DNA of 64,000 nucleotides from Eonycteris spelaea (GCA_003508835.1 PUFA01000181.1:2914001-2978000), one strand, 5' to 3'; numbered from the stretch's first letter, positions 1 to 20,173 are shown. Notes: generated by a model not told the origin, from the sequence alone. Made by a program: numbers and translations.

Positions 1-2597
1 AGACCACAGAGCCATCTAACGCCACAAAGCTCTCATTGCCAAGACGATGAGCCCTACCCTTTGCAGAAAGGTAGGGTTTTTTTCTCTTCTCCCCTCCCTC
101 CAGCATCCAGGGAAGGCTCTTTTTTTCTTATCCTTCAAATCGTTTTCCAGATCATAATTAAAACATGCAACTCCCTCAGGGCCAGGACCCACGCAGGGCT
201 CTGTATCTAATAGAGAAACTGCAACAACTATCTGAACCCATCCTATAACATTTTTGCTTGGAGCCTTCGGGAACAATTCGAGAAGCAGAAACTTCAGTGG
301 CCGCCTCCCTTGACATTAGTCTCAGGCACACCTTGGCTTTGGGCACACACTTAGACTCCACACAGAGAATCTGAGTGTCCTGAGTGTGTGTATAACAGAC
401 AAGTCCTAGGGATGAGATCTGGGGCCAGGAGAGAAAATTGCCCAGGAAATAACCAAAATATAAGTCCTTTGCCCACACAATGTCCCAGTAGTAGGCTCCA
501 GGTTGTGGAGCTGAGCCCAGCCCAGCAAAAGGCTTCTCTGCTTGGTTTCCCTCAGGCCAATCCAAGTGGAAATCTCTGATGGTAGAACCTCTCCCACCAA
601 CCAAACCTTTCAGGAAGGGAAAAATAGCCCCAGTGGCAAACACGTGACTGTCAGGCCTCCAGTGGCTACTGCTTGAGCAGGGTAAGCCAGCAACCCCCAG
701 GGAGAGGCCCCCAGAATGCACTGGGCTCATCCCGAAGCTGGGCCTCTGGCTAGCAAGTATGGGAGAGAAAGGCTCCTAGAGGCTGCTGAAGCCTCTCTGG
801 GCACCTAAGCCATATAAACAAGTGCGTGGGCTGCTTTATGGCTCATTTTTAACTGCGAACTACCAAAAGACAAAAGACCAAAAGGAAAACAAGATGTCAA
901 TTCCTCTCTACTATCTCCATCACAGACCTGCGGCCAGACATGGTGGCCTTTTAAAACTGCCTGGGAAACCTTCCCCACTAGGGCAAATTTGCATGCTCCA
1001 GGCCCAAGCTTCTCAGCTCTGTAAAAAGCACCCTCTCTGTGCAGAGACGCTCTAGCCAGCACTGCTGGTTGCTTAAAGGACTTTACTCCCTTTCTGCAGC
1101 GACAAGGAACTGGGGTGTATTAGTGAAGTAGTTTCTCCAACCGGGGGACTTTTCCCACACCACAGTGAAAGGCAGTCAACTTCCCCCCACACCCACACTC
1201 ACCCCGCACTTCACTGACCCACGTGGAGGGCACAAGTCACATACAAGTTTGTGACTACTGCTGACACGACATGGCAACCCAGGTTCCTGGGTGAGCCCGA
1301 GCGAGTGGGGACCAGCACAGAGCCTTTACTGTTCCAAGCGAAGGCGTGGTTTCTTCTCTCCACTGCTTATGGGGTCTCGTACATCAATCTCACATCGACT
1401 CCTCTCCGCCCATCGTGGAGCTTTGCTTCCCCCTTCTCCGCCACCTCCCCCTCCCCGTTTTCTCCTTCCCGATCCTACAGTGAAGTCAGAATCCTGTGCT
1501 TACGACACCTCGGTCTGTTGCCATGGAAACAGGGGCGGACTAAGGCTGGAGCGCGGAGCGCAGGGATCAGGCCCCTCCGCTACCTGAGCTCCCGCCTCAG
1601 CTGGTTCCCGCAGGGCCCCAGCTGCCTGTCGCAGGGCGCCGCGGCTCGCCGGCCGCTCGGCCTGGCCCAGGGACAAGGAGGTCCCGGCGGGGCGCCCCAG
1701 CCCGCCCGAACCTGAGAGGGAAGAGAGGCCGACGCAGAGGCCGGGTCAACGGGTAGTGGGGCCGGCGGGCTCAGGGCATGGTCACCTGCCCTCCCTGGGC
1801 CCCAGGGACTGCTCCCCGCGCGGCAGCCACGTGGGGGCGCGGCGGGACTTCCCCAGCGCCCGCGCCAACTTTGCAGCGCTCGGCAATGAGCCGGGCTGCC
1901 AAAGGATCGTGGCGAGGTGGTCGCAGGGCCAGATCTCCTTAAGTTGAGCATGGCACCGGCAGCGCACGCTGCCCATACGGCCTTTGCCTCCTCATCCCTA
2001 TGCTGGGGACATAGGGAAAGTTTGAGGAACTGGACATCAGGCGCTAGCCTTTCCGCTCGGCCGCTGAATGTCCAGAGCCCGTCCCTGAAGACCAAAGCAG
2101 GGCGGCAGGGAAGGTGCCTGCGTCCGGGCCCCACCTGGGAAGCTAGGGCACGCAGTGAACGTCCCGCCATACGGTAACTGGAGCGCGGGTTGGGCCCGGC
2201 CCCTACAAAGCAGCAGAAGCTAGCGGCGTATGCCCGCGCAGGGGATGGAGGCTGCAAGTGCAAAACTTTATAATGGCAAAGCAAAGGTCCCTGGAGGTCG
2301 GCTCCCCCTCGATCACGCGAAGCTCACTGTGGTCTCGAAATGACCTCGCCAAGCCAGATCTCTCGGCCTGCCCGCTAGATCCATGGAGAAAATCCCGTGT
2401 CTCGCAGCCGGCCACCGACGGGAACTGAGCTCCAGCAGCAACCCCTCCGCGGGTGCGTCCCCGCAAAGCCCGACAGCCGCCAGGGGCTGCTTCCCGGGCT
2501 GGAGATCTGGCGCCGGGCAGCTCTCGGGCGGCTCCCGAGCTCGCCGCTCTGCCCCGTGCGCATCCAACTACAACTTGCCCCTGCGGCTCCAACTCAC
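1..2597 (-). other. RTN4RL1: RTN4RL1 intron 1, 5' part
   Basis: This is intronic sequence following the RTN4RL1 first-exon donor; the remaining exons lie left of the window. Positions 1 to about 1200 are ordinary AT/GC-mixed DNA without a convincing exon or repeat. From about 1400 the sequence becomes CpG-rich and merges into the promoter island. A perfect-looking RFX X-box sits at 1517-1530. Open frames in the GC-rich part are by-products of base composition. Confidence 0.7.
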
Positions 2598-3650
2598 CTT
2601 TGCGAAGCATGTTGGCCGCCACTCCGAGGTCGGCCTAGGCGCGCTCCCTCACGCGGTCTGTATTCAAATCCTTGGGCGCCGGCTGCAGCTAATCCGAGCG
2701 CGTCGAGGCGGGGGCAAGCCGGGGATCCGCTTGTGCCCGGCGGCCCGGCCCCGCAGGGGCATGGTGAGTCCAAGCCCCGCGCGGAGGGCACCGGAGCCCA
2801 CTGGCAACCGTGGCGCTGCCTGGCAGCCCCACGCGCTCGGGCAGCCCCGGGGCAAGCGCGAAGCCGGCGGCCTGCTTCTGAAGCTCAGAACACTTTGCAG
2901 GCGGTTTTGAAAGGGGACGCCGCCCCCCGGCCGCTTGGCCGCTGCCCCCTCCTTTCCGCCCCCTCGGGCCGCCGCCACCTCGGTTGCTGCAAAAGGGCGC
3001 TCGCACGCACCGCCGAGCTCCGGGAAAAGCGCCCGGCGCGCGTTTGCAGGACCGAGCGATCCGCGGAGCGGGGCGCCTCCCTTCCTCCCCCCCCCTCCGG
3101 CTTCTCCCACCTCTCCTCCCTCCCTCCCTCGCTCGCTCGCTAGCTCCCTCCCCCTCGCTTCGCTCCCCGCCCCCGCTCACCGAGCGCCTCCCATACAAAA
3201 TTTATGAAAGTGCTCTCAGCTCGCGGTGCTGAGCGCCGTCCTATTCCCAGGGCAGCGGCGCTCAGCTGCACCGCGCCGCCTCCCAAGGTGTTTTCGCTGC
3301 GCCCGCCCCCTGGGATGATCTTCGACCCGCGTCGGTCCAAGTACCTGCCCTAGGCCTGGGGCCGGTGATCCGACCACTCGAAAGCCTTATGCGCCCCGTG
3401 GGCTTCCCGGAGCTCGCACCCGCAGCCCAAACCCCGCCCGCTCGCCCTTCGCGGATGGAGGTCACCCAGCCAGGCGGCTGGAGGCGTGCGCTCGCCGACC
3501 GACTGGGACGAGACCGCCTCCCAGAGCCCCCCCGCCCCCACCATCACAAGTCCGCACCACTGCCCATCTCCTCTTTGGAGGCTCGACGGCTCCTCCCTGC
3601 CCAGGACAGCTCCGGTGGATCCAGCCCCCTCGATTTCCGCGTCCCAGGAC
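1500..3650 (-). promoter_or_regulatory. RTN4RL1: CpG island with RTN4RL1 promoter and 5' UTR
   Basis: CpG density is high across this block, which covers the RTN4RL1 start codon and the sequence upstream of it on the minus strand. The 5' UTR must begin somewhere right of 2611. A CT-rich stretch at about 3105-3165 (polypurine on the minus strand) and an AT-rich pocket at about 3193-3208, which reads CATAAATTT on the minus strand, mark a plausible core-promoter area. The transcription start cannot be placed from sequence alone. Confidence 0.65.
2598..2610 (-). CDS. RTN4RL1: RTN4RL1 first coding exon (partial gene)
   Basis: On the minus strand an ATG at 2610 opens the short frame M-L-R-K followed by one base. 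It then meets a consensus donor, AAAG|GTGAGT, with the intron starting at 2597. The known RTN4RL1 (Nogo receptor-like, NgR3) protein begins MLRKG, and its first coding exon is this short, so the split fifth codon (G|) fits. The A at -3 gives a fair initiation context, and the only in-frame codon just upstream that could be mistaken for a start is GTG. RTN4RL1 is a GPI-anchored leucine-rich-repeat neuronal surface receptor; its signal peptide and LRRs lie in exons outside the window. Position and orientation, divergent from DPH1 and about 4 kb away, match the human locus. The exon is tiny, so the call rests on the five-residue match, the donor and synteny. Confidence 0.8.
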
Positions 3651-3999
3651 ACTATACTTTTGGAAGGAGGTGTGGCGTGTCTAAACCCAGACTGGTTTAG
3701 ACTTTGCAGCAAGCGTTCGAGAAGGCCTAATTGCAAACCCTAGAGAGGGAAGAACCAATGTGTGGCTCAGATGGACTTTCTCCGCCAAGGGGGCCTCTGA
3801 TTTCCCTCGATCTACACAGACCCCGCCCGAGGCTTCGCAGAAAATGGAAGAGGCACCACCTAGAAAGCTGGTCCCGCAGGGGACAAGTTGGGCTGAGCTT
3901 AGAATGTTCAGGCTAGCCAAGATCCTGGGTGGAGGCCGGCACCCCCTACTGGCCTGGGATAAGAGGGGTCCTGGGAGAGGAAAAAGAGTAGTCTAAGTC

Positions 4000-4300
4000 A
4001 CTCATTCAAGACACATTTATTGAGAGTCTATCATGTGTTGGACACTACTATTCCTGAGGATTCAGCCAATGATAAGGACAAGATCCTTGCATTTGTGGAA
4101 TTCACAGTTTAATAGGGACCAATAGATACAATGCTGCTTTGAAAAAAAGCAAACAGGGTATTGCTCTGGAGCTGACATGAAGGGTCAGGGAAATGCTACT
4201 CTTAGCAGATGACATCTAAGTAGAGATCTAATTTGAGAGAATGAGTTGTGTGATTCCTTGGAGAAAAACTTGGCATGATAGGAAGGTCAAAAAGAAGACC
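4000..4300 (-). repeat. L2 LINE relic
   Basis: The stretch starts with the complement of the L2 3' end (CATTCA..ACA.ATTTATTGAG, then a 'tatcatgtgttggacac' pattern). It continues through the 'gaggattcag' and 'ttgtggaattcacag' landmarks of antisense L2. It is strongly diverged, as expected for an element older than the eutherian radiation. Confidence 0.7.
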
Positions 4301-4304
4301 AGCA

Positions 4305-4680
4305 TCATTCATTCACTTACATAAACATTCAATGTACTGAGGCTCAAGTGTGAGCTAACTATAGGCTTGGACTTCCAGGAGCTTATGGCATAGTTGCGGA
4401 AGAAAGACCCACAGTCTGTCTTAGAATGTGACAGGGGAAAATACAAAGTGTGGGAGGAGTGTGTGCTAGCCTTGGGGCAGGGGTGAAGGACCATCAGCGA
4501 AGGCTTCACAAGAAGAGGTGCCATTTGGGTTAGGTCTTGAGAACTGAGTTTAACAGGTTGAGAAGGGAAAGGGCCATTTCAGGCAGTAGAGACAGTGCAA
4601 ATGCTTGGAGGTAAGAAAGTAACCTAGTTCTGAAGATTAGGAAGATGAGTCCATCTTGGGGTGGGAATAGAAGGTGAGGC
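4305..4680 (-). repeat. Second L2 LINE relic
   Basis: A second copy of the antisense L2 pattern starts with CATTCATTCACTTA at 4308. It later carries the landmarks 'ggcttcacaagaagaggtg', 'ttgggttaggtcttgag' and 'caaatgcttggagg', typical of the region upstream of the L2 3' end. Confidence 0.65.
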
Positions 4681-4784
4681 GTTCTTCCTCTTAGCCTTGA
4701 CCAGCTGCAGGGCTGGGGTGACCCCCACGCCCTGCCCTGAGCCCTGACGGGATGACACTAAAGCTGAACTCAATGACACTGAGA

Positions 4785-4880
4785 GCTTGCGGAGGCCCCC
4801 ATAAGTAAACTAAGGGCCCAGGGAGGTTGAACAACTTGCTCAAGTATTATACAGCAGATCAGTGCCAAAATGTGGGCCTG
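4785..4880 (-). repeat. MIR SINE fragment
   Basis: It shows the reverse-complement MIR core: 'aaactaagggcccagggaggtt' followed by 'aacttgctcaag' and a degraded 'acagcagatcagtgcc' segment. Confidence 0.7.
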
Positions 4881-6439
4881 GATCAGGGTGTGTTACTCCT
4901 CCTGCCACCGCCTCAAGCTGCCTCCCCATGCTCCCACACCCCACAAACTCCAGCATCTTAGGCAAAGTCGGCTGGAGCTGGGCGTGAGTGTGAGAAACAA
5001 AGTTATTTCAAGCCTCAGGAGATCTTGGTGCTGCTTTGGAGTCCAGCCAGGGGTGGGGGTGACTTTAGGCGGGTGTTGTGGTATAATGTGGGGGTGCACT
5101 GTGCCCGCCTTCTTGTCAGGCACTAATTACTCAGACTGCTGAGTAACTCAGGCAGGGAGACCCCCACAGACAGATGGAGGTGTTCTTGGATTAAGTTGAA
5201 TGGCAGCCCCCAATGTTTTGTACTGCAATGGCTTGGGGGACATGCTCACATCTTTCCTGGTTTCCTAATGGGGGCCAGGGCAACTCATTCAGCACAGAGG
5301 CTGTGGGGAACTTATAAGAAGATAGGGGCCTCCCATCATCAATGGGCCCCACCTCTACCTAGGAAAAGATCCTAAGGGGCAAAGTGCCTGGTAAGGGAGC
5401 TGATCTTTCTCCCTTGGAACTTAAGCTGCAGCTAGAGCTAAAGCTGGGCCTTAGTGTCCTGTAAAGGAGCCGGAATCAGGGGATTCATAGAATTGATATC
5501 CTGCACCCTGGGTGTCCAGAGAACCTGGGGAATTTGGGAAAGTCCAGGGTGGACTCTCATCAAGGTGAGAGGGGTATTCCTGGGACTCATGTGCCCACAT
5601 TCCTGTCCAAAGCTGTGATTGTCTTAAGAGGGGCTGAGGGGCAGAGCAATGACCCCTTCTGTTGCTCCCCTCTGCTGCTCACTCCCAGCCTGATCAGTCA
5701 TACCTCTTCTTTGGGCAGCCTCTCAGGCAGAGCCAGTCCCTGGCTGCTTGTTTTTCATTTCTCTCTGCACCTTAATTAGGAGTTTCCAAGCTGGGAGGGC
5801 CTCCAGGGGAGCCTGAGGCCACAAAGCTGCCTTAAAGGGCCAGCTGTGCTCACATCACCACCACAGAGAGAGGAAGACGTTGCCAGAGGGTTGGCTGGCC
5901 AAACGGCCTTCAGGACCATTGCTCTATGAGGCAAACCTTGCTGAAAGCCAGTCCTGCAGGTACTTTGCTTTTCCAAAGGTCAAGGTTGTCTCACTGGTTG
6001 TTCTGTCTCCCTTTGGGATCCCCGGAACTCAGTTCACAGATCAGGAGAAAGGCTATCCTTGGCCTGAGGCGCAGCCTAGGTAGGAAAACGTTGCCCAGGA
6101 TCCAGAAGGTTTAGGCAATCTGAGTCCTTGGCCTGCCACACCCTCACAGGAAAGCACCCTCAGGCTCAGGGCCTTCTCCTAGCAATTTTTCACATGTGAA
6201 CCTTCCATACACACAGTCGGTTCTAAAGGTGGGGAGGGCACCCCTGCACTCTGGGAAAAAAAGCACCAAGACTCAATTTGTAGCTGGGCTGGTGGATGAA
6301 GAGTTCTGTTCTGTAGTTTAGGGGCAGTGGGGTCCTTCAAGGACGGGAATGTGGCTCCACCCACAGGAGTCTACTGTTTACCAGGAGAGGAGAAAGGGAG
6401 GGTAGCTGAAGGAATCTGCTGGTGTCCCCATTCACAAGA

Positions 6440-6749
6440 CTCAGCCCGCAGAAGTCGGTAGGTAGGGGAGCTCTGGTCTGGGAGTGCCAGACTCGGACCG
6501 GCGGGGAGGAGGAAGAGGGGACACGGTCGCAGGGAGAGTGCAATCGTCGGGACCACTAGGGGCTCCCGCGAGTCCGGACCTTGCGGGAGGAAAAGGGCCT
6601 ACAATAGCCATGCCCCTATCTTTCTCCTTTACGGTCTCCGCCCAGCAAATCCCCGCCCCTCTCTGGCTGATGAGCAATCGATCGCAATGTCTGTGCTCTC
6701 CGGGTTCTTCTAGCACTGCCTTTTTGGTCACCACGTGGGCAGAGCCGTG
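6440..6749 (+). promoter_or_regulatory. DPH1: DPH1 promoter CpG island
   Basis: A CpG-rich stretch directly precedes the DPH1 start codon and continues to about 7030. It contains an E-box CACGTG at 6732-6737, only about 12 bp before the ATG. No TATA box is evident. The transcription start is probably within about 100 bp of the ATG, but it cannot be fixed from sequence. Confidence 0.6.
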
Positions 6750-14855
<8,106 letters not shown>

Positions 14856-15044
14856 AACGCTCCTGGGTTTCAGGTATACGCCCATCTCTGGCCGCGCTTC
14901 ACCCCTCCGCGTTGTCATGGGCACGCCCGCTTACTCTGAGGCCCGCCTTCGGGGTGGTGCCGGCATTTGGTCCCGCCCCTCACGTAATCCAACTTCCACT
15001 CGGGGAAGGGCCATTTCCGGGCTTAAGTCGCGCTGCCCTGCGGA

Positions 15045-15226
15045 ATGGCGGCGAAGCCGCCGCTTCGGGTGTTGTGCTTGGCGGGCTTCCGGCAGAGCGA
15101 GCGGGGCTTCCGCGAGAAGACAGGAGCGCTGAGGAAGGCGTTGCGGGGCCGCGCCGAGCTTGTGTGCCTCAGCGGCCCACACCCGGTCGTGGACAAAGCG
15201 GGCCCGGAGGGTGGGGCCGGAGTCCG
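15045..15226 (+). CDS. OVCA2: OVCA2 coding exon 1
   Basis: It encodes the N-terminal beta-strand and HGPxG-equivalent region (LCLAGFRQSERGFREKTGAL, ELVCLSGPHPV). The 3' boundary is 15226 with the stronger donor, or 15210 with the alternative one. Confidence 0.88.
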
Positions 15227-16059
15227 GTGAGACGAGCTCTGCCCGGAAATGCGCTCTAAGTCTCTCTTTTCTCTCCCCATAACACCCGTCAGCATACCCC
15301 AAACCTTGCATCGCCCCTTATTCCTCTCCCTTCATTTGCCCATACCCTTCATTTTTTCCATCGCAGCCTCCCAGGCTTCCACCTTGATCTGTCTTTCCCC
15401 TCCATGCCTCTCTATTCCCCACCTCATTTCCCCCAGACGGTCTTCTCACCCCTCAGCCGTCTCTATCATTCCCAAACACTCCCCTCCCTGCCTTTTCCAT
15501 AACTTTTCCCTTGGATTCCGCCATGCCCTAACTTCATCCTTTTCTCCATATCGCTGTAGGGCTCTTCCCTCCAGAGGAGCAGCTTCGAGGCTGGTGGTTC
15601 TCAGAAGAGGAGGCAGACGTTTTCTCCGCACTGAAAGAGTCCACAGTGTGCAGGGGTCTGGAGGAAGCCCTGGAAACGGTGGCACGGGCACTGAACGAGT
15701 CGGGGCCTTTCAGTGGACTGCTTGGTTTCAGCCAGGGAGCCGCGCTAGCAGCGCTTGTGTGTGCTCTTGGCCAAGCTGGTGACCCCCGCTTTCCCTTGCC
15801 AAGGTTTATCATCCTGATATCTGGTTTCAGTCCTCGGGGCCTTGGTCTTCAGGAATCCATCTTGCAGGGCCCTTTTTCACTACCTTCACTCCATGTTTTT
15901 GGGGACGCTGACCGTGTCATCCCCTGTCAGGAAAGTGTGCAACTGGCTAGCCGATTCACTGGAGCCATCACTCTCACCCACTCCGGTGGACACTTCATTC
16001 CAGCAGCTGCACCCCAGCGTCAGGCCTACCTCAAGTTCTTGGACCAGTTTGCAGAGTAA
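15045..16059 (+). CDS. OVCA2: OVCA2 serine hydrolase
   Basis: OVCA2 belongs to the FSH1/OVCA2 family of small alpha/beta-hydrolases; the human enzyme has been described as a serine esterase preferring long-chain substrates. Exon 1 starts at the ATG at 15045 and encodes MAAKPPLRVLCLAGFRQSER and following, almost identical to human. Exon 2 (15560-16059) carries the nucleophile elbow GFSQG, the acid residue in HVFGDADRV and the catalytic histidine in SGGHFIP, then ends LKFLDQFAE-stop. Family length is about 227 residues. The junction is problematic: the strong donor CCG|GTGAGA at 15226 gives 682 coding nt, not a multiple of three. A weaker donor at GAGG|GTGGGG (15210) keeps frame with 221 residues. 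Given other base losses in the window, a sequence error near the junction is as likely as use of the weaker donor. It lies 190 bp downstream of DPH1, whose human transcripts overlap it. Confidence 0.95.
15560..16059 (+). CDS. OVCA2: OVCA2 coding exon 2
   Basis: Acceptor TCGCTGTAG. It encodes PPEEQLRGWWFSEEEADVFS, the active-site stretch LLGFSQGAALAALVCALG, and the C-terminus; TAA at 16057-16059. Confidence 0.95.
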
Positions 16060-16376
16060 AAGATCAACATGCCCCTGCTCCTATATCCCCTACTCACTCC
16101 AGTGAGGACACATGACTGGGTTAGTCTCTATGATCCTTGCCCTCCCTTTTCCCTACCCTTGGACCTGTTCTGCTATTAGGACTCCTCAGATCACCAATTA
16201 GACAAATAACAATTCTTAAAACCCAAATTATATAAGCCCAGCTCTGCACTCAAGAAAATGGGAAACAGGAGGCTTTAATGGACTTTGATCTTGGCATTTA
16301 TACTCAAACATGAAAAAGGCCAGTGGAGCACTGGGTGCGTGGAGGGTGACATGGGAAAAGCAGGTGCTGGCACCAC

Positions 16377-16382
16377 AATAAA
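16377..16382 (+). terminator. OVCA2: Candidate OVCA2/DPH1 poly(A) signal
   Basis: It is the first AATAAA after the OVCA2 stop, 318 bp downstream, in CACAATAAATTAG. It is plausible as the shared 3' end of OVCA2 and DPH1 read-through transcripts. Confidence 0.5.
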
Positions 16383-17859
16383 TTAGTGATTTGGATTTTG
16401 AGCATCTTTTTATTCATACAGAAAAAAACCCAACACATTTTATACCGGAAGTCTGCCATCGACACAGCCTCCAGGGCAGCACGAGGCAGGGAGATGTTCC
16501 AGTTATAAGCCCCCAAGAGAAGTTGATGCATGTGTACATGTGCTTACACATTTTTGGTGGAAGTCTTAAGCTCCAAGCAGAAATAAAGGACCTCAGTGGC
16601 TGGACCGGGAAGAATTTATATCTGAGAAGTTCTGGGAGGAGATCATCTGGCAAGACTGTAGGCCACACTGAGTTGAGGCTTCCTCCATAGTGATCCTTGA
16701 GAGCTGTGTGCTAGCCTTATGTCAAACCCTGGCTTCTTGTGTTCTTTGCTTTCTCCTCCATAACTGCCTTAGCCCCTCTGAACTATAAAGGGTGGGATGG
16801 TGCTAAAACCTTGAAGGCCAAAGACAGCACCAAAGAAACTTTCTTCCAAACTGGCCCCATTTGCACAGTTTCTGAGATTGATGTTACTTTAGTGATTCCA
16901 GCCAAGGCCTAAGCAGCCCTTCTGGTTTGGAAGTGCAGTGGGTTCTAGGCATTCTAAAGGCTGCTCACTTTAGCCATTTCTTCTACTTGCAATACCTCCG
17001 TGCTCTGCTGGAACTACTCTGACTTCAGCCTTGTCTCTGCAGGCTCACCAGTTTATTCCTTTTCTGGGAGATTACAACAGACCCTATCACTCTCAAACAT
17101 GGTTGCTCTCAGATACTTTAGTAATGGGTCAGGAATTAGGATTAGGGGATGCAGCACAAATACTCCAGCCTATCCTGAAAAATCAGACTAATCCTTAAGT
17201 TACCCAAAATTCTGAGTTCTTCACTGTACATAGCAGCTGTCCAAGACTAAAAGGACAAAAAGCTGGTGTTACCTGGCCCCCTTTCCTAACCAGACAGACT
17301 TAGTTTACTGGGTTTAGGACCTTTATAGCAGAAAGTGGGAGTGGGGAGAAAGACCTCCCTTGTTACAGCCCACCTCTGCCTTGCTCTTGATGTTTTAAAG
17401 GGATCCCTTGGCAATAGGAGGAGGTGCTGAAATGGACTGAATAATTCTATAGACCTGTTCGATTTGGTTTGTAGAATTTCAAAAAGAATGGATTTATGGT
17501 ATTTAAAATTTTAGGAATTTCACACAAAAATTCGGATTCTTGGCTGCTCTAGGAATAACAGTTCAGAATGGAATGCAGTGGCTCTGCAGTTCATGACACA
17601 TGTGCTCTCATGGCAATCATAGGCTGCTGCCTTTAGCAAGGTCCCAAGAGGTGAAATGATGACTTGTATACCACAGCAGCTGCTACTTGGGTTATTGTGA
17701 GGATTAAAGGAGAGAGGGGAAGATACATTGGGGAATAAATTTTAAGCCAGGACTTAAAGTTCGATGAGGGTAGAGCAGAGCAGTATTAGGTGGAGTTTAG
17801 GGTGAGGAGAATTATCCCCAAGAATATAAAATGTCCAAGCCAGAAAGAAACAGGTATAT

Positions 17860-18085
17860 GGTCCACTGGTTCCCAACAAGTGAGATATGTCATCTGGTAT
17901 CATGCCCTCCAGGAGTAGAGAACCTTATACATGCACATACAGACTCTATGGACCATTTGCAACAGCATCCTGTTAAAACTTGGCTTCCCGGAGCCAAATC
18001 CAGCCCCACTGAGTCAGTCACTAGTATCCAGGAATCTGCATTTTGACAAGATATCCCTGGTCATTCCTATGCAATGTAGTATTAG
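17860..18085 (+). repeat. MER5-type (hAT-Charlie) DNA transposon relic
   Basis: It resembles the MER5A pattern: 'actggttcccaac..', 'gcatcctgttaaaacttgg', 'ccactgagtcag', 'ggaatctgcattttgacaag', 'tcattcctatgcaatgtag'. Confidence 0.65.
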
Positions 18086-18244
18086 AAAACCGTTGCTAAG
18101 AAAGATTATTAATCAGTTAATATGTATTATTTGAAAAAAGCCCCCATGTGATTTTCATGCACTCCATTAGGGAAGAGGAGCTAGCTCGCAAGAATCTGAG
18201 CTAATATTTTTCAATTTATAACTAAGGAAAATGAGGTCCAGAGA

Positions 18245-18470
18245 CTAGAAAGAGGAACACCATTTATAGAGTACTAACTATGCCAGATATTCTGATAAGC
18301 AAAAGCTTTAGTTGCCTAATTTAATCTCATAACTTCATGAAGTAGATTCTTATATTAATCTAACTTTATAACTGAGGAAACGAGCACAGAAAGGCTAAGC
18401 AACTTACCCAAAGTTGGTTCAGATCCAAGAATTCACATTCTTGACCTTTACTAGTCATCATTTCCTCTGC
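18245..18470 (-). repeat. MIR SINE
   Basis: This is a reverse-complement MIR: 'tatagagtactaactatgcc', 'tttaatctcataacttcatg', 'aactgaggaaacgagcac', 'gctaagcaacttacccaaag'. Confidence 0.85.
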
Positions 18471-18924
18471 TGCACCACAGAAGTTGAGCAGAGACTACCA
18501 CTCACTATTGTTGGGCTACTTGTCTGGGCCTCACCTTCCTAATCATTTAAATAGTTTGGGGGTGGGGTATAGTAAATGATTTTCAAGATACTAAAAAACT
18601 CAACGTTGTACAGTCAGTCCTCTGGTTTTTCCCCCCTCTGACCACCTTTGCCAGATGGGTTCCAACTGCAAAAGACTTGGTTTCTTCAAAATATCCCTGC
18701 ATTGCATTTTTCTACCTCTCACTCCAGCTTAGATTCATAAAGCTCTTGGGAGAGAGAGTTCCTTAGCAAAGAACCTCTTAATAGCCCCAGTCACAGAGGT
18801 TCTGCTAGAGATGTGTCCCTTCCCCTGTTTATTCTGCCTAAGTGACCAGAACTGGGGTTTCCCCAACATCCCTCCCACAAAGACATAGTAGCCTAAGAGA
18901 ATAGTATTTAAAAGCAAAATATCC

Positions 18925-19080
18925 TGCAGTTTTTAAAGGTTTTTCCTTACATAATTCTGTTTGATCCTCACAGCAGATCTGGCCCAAAGGAGGGATTATT
19001 ATCTCAGGAGAGATTAAAATAATAACTAGTTGGTGAAGCCAGGCTGGACCCCCTGCTCCCCAGTGCACTACTTCCACCTG
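18925..19080 (-). repeat. MIR SINE
   Basis: This is a diverged reverse-complement MIR: 'tttgatcctcacagcagatc', 'gggattattatctcaggag', 'ctagttggtgaagccaggct'. Confidence 0.65.
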
Positions 19081-20137
19081 CACACACCACAGTCTGCTAA
19101 CAGATGTCCACTGGATTCCAGAATCAAGTGCATTTTAATCTAATACCTCAGGGTCCTAGGGTGGGAGGAAGGCAGCACATGAATGCTGATTAGCTGGAAA
19201 TCAGCACAAATTGTCTTAGTTTAGAAAAGGAGAGGGTATGGAAAAGTAAAGAAAAATTGGATTATTGTTTGGCAGGGCTGTGTTGCATTTATCATTCCCA
19301 ACACTGTCCCTAGAGAAGTCTTGCACCTAATATCCAGCAGTCAGCTCCTGAAGTGGGTGGTGATGGTGGTGGCAGGTGACATAGGTCATTGTTTCACACT
19401 TTACTGGCACAGAAGGATTTCAGCCCCTCTGATTCACCTCCCCCCCCCTTCTTATAGGCTAATTTGAGACACTGTTGGGCTACATGTCTGTTTGCGCCTC
19501 ACCTTCCTGTCTAAAATTGGAATCCAGCATTTAGAGATAGATTGCTGACGCATTCAGACAACACTTTGGGGACCAGGTTAACTTTACAAGCCACTGCCTT
19601 CCTGAGGGCTTTCTTACCCTACGTGGCTCAGAGAAAAGAAAGAGTGGGCACAGGAGTGAGGGAAGGCTGCGACTCCATCAGAATTCAAGAATTACTCTTT
19701 GCCCTCTGCCTACTCAGCTAAGGGTTCTGGAAGAATGAGGTTGTCTACTCCCTTCAGTCCCCAGGAGGCAAACATCATTTTGTTTTGCCTCCAAGTCCCA
19801 GCAGCATCCCTCCCATTGAGGAGATAAAAAGAACCCAAATCTCAGAACTACCCCTTCTCTCACTATCCCCTGGCTGCAGTACCTCGGCTAGGAGAATAGG
19901 ATGGTCAGTGAGGCCGACGGTCAGACATACTCCGCACACTGGCATCCTCTTCTGCCTCGGTGGAACGCGTCGGTCAGACGCGGGAGTAGGCCTGGCTGCT
20001 TGCGCGGAACCTCCCGCCCCCATCTGCACAGACACACCGAATCTTGACTCGCTGCCCCCACTTCCTCCTGCGCGTGGTCTCCCCCATCCCCCGCTGGCAG
20101 TGCGAGGCGTGGCGCGGCGCGTGGGCGTGCTGCGGGG

Positions 20138-20159
20138 CGACCATGGCTGTAGACTGTTA
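20138..20159 (-). ncRNA. MIR132: mature miR-132-3p
   Basis: All 22 nt match the known miR-132-3p; seed AACAGUC at positions 2-8. Confidence 0.98.
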
Positions 20160-20173
20160 CCTCCGGTTCCCAC

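Larger units (their letters stand above)
3660..6440. other. Intergenic between RTN4RL1 and DPH1
   Basis: No exon is recognisable here. The left part is occupied by antisense L2 relics and one MIR (listed separately). From about 4900 to 6400 I see unique sequence with short non-conserved open frames only. Confidence 0.6.
16383..19880. other. Intergenic between OVCA2 and the miRNA cluster
   Basis: No protein-coding exon is recognised. The block is mostly ordinary unique sequence plus old repeats (MER5-like at about 17.9 kb, MIR at 18.25 and 18.93 kb). A C-rich run sits at 19441-19449. The end of the miR-212/132 primary transcript must lie somewhere in it, but I cannot see where. Confidence 0.55.

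Noticed and set aside
2598..2622. Longer RTN4RL1 N-terminus starting four codons upstream
   Set aside because: The upstream codon is GTG in a poor context; the ATG at 2610 has A at -3 and gives the known MLRKG start.
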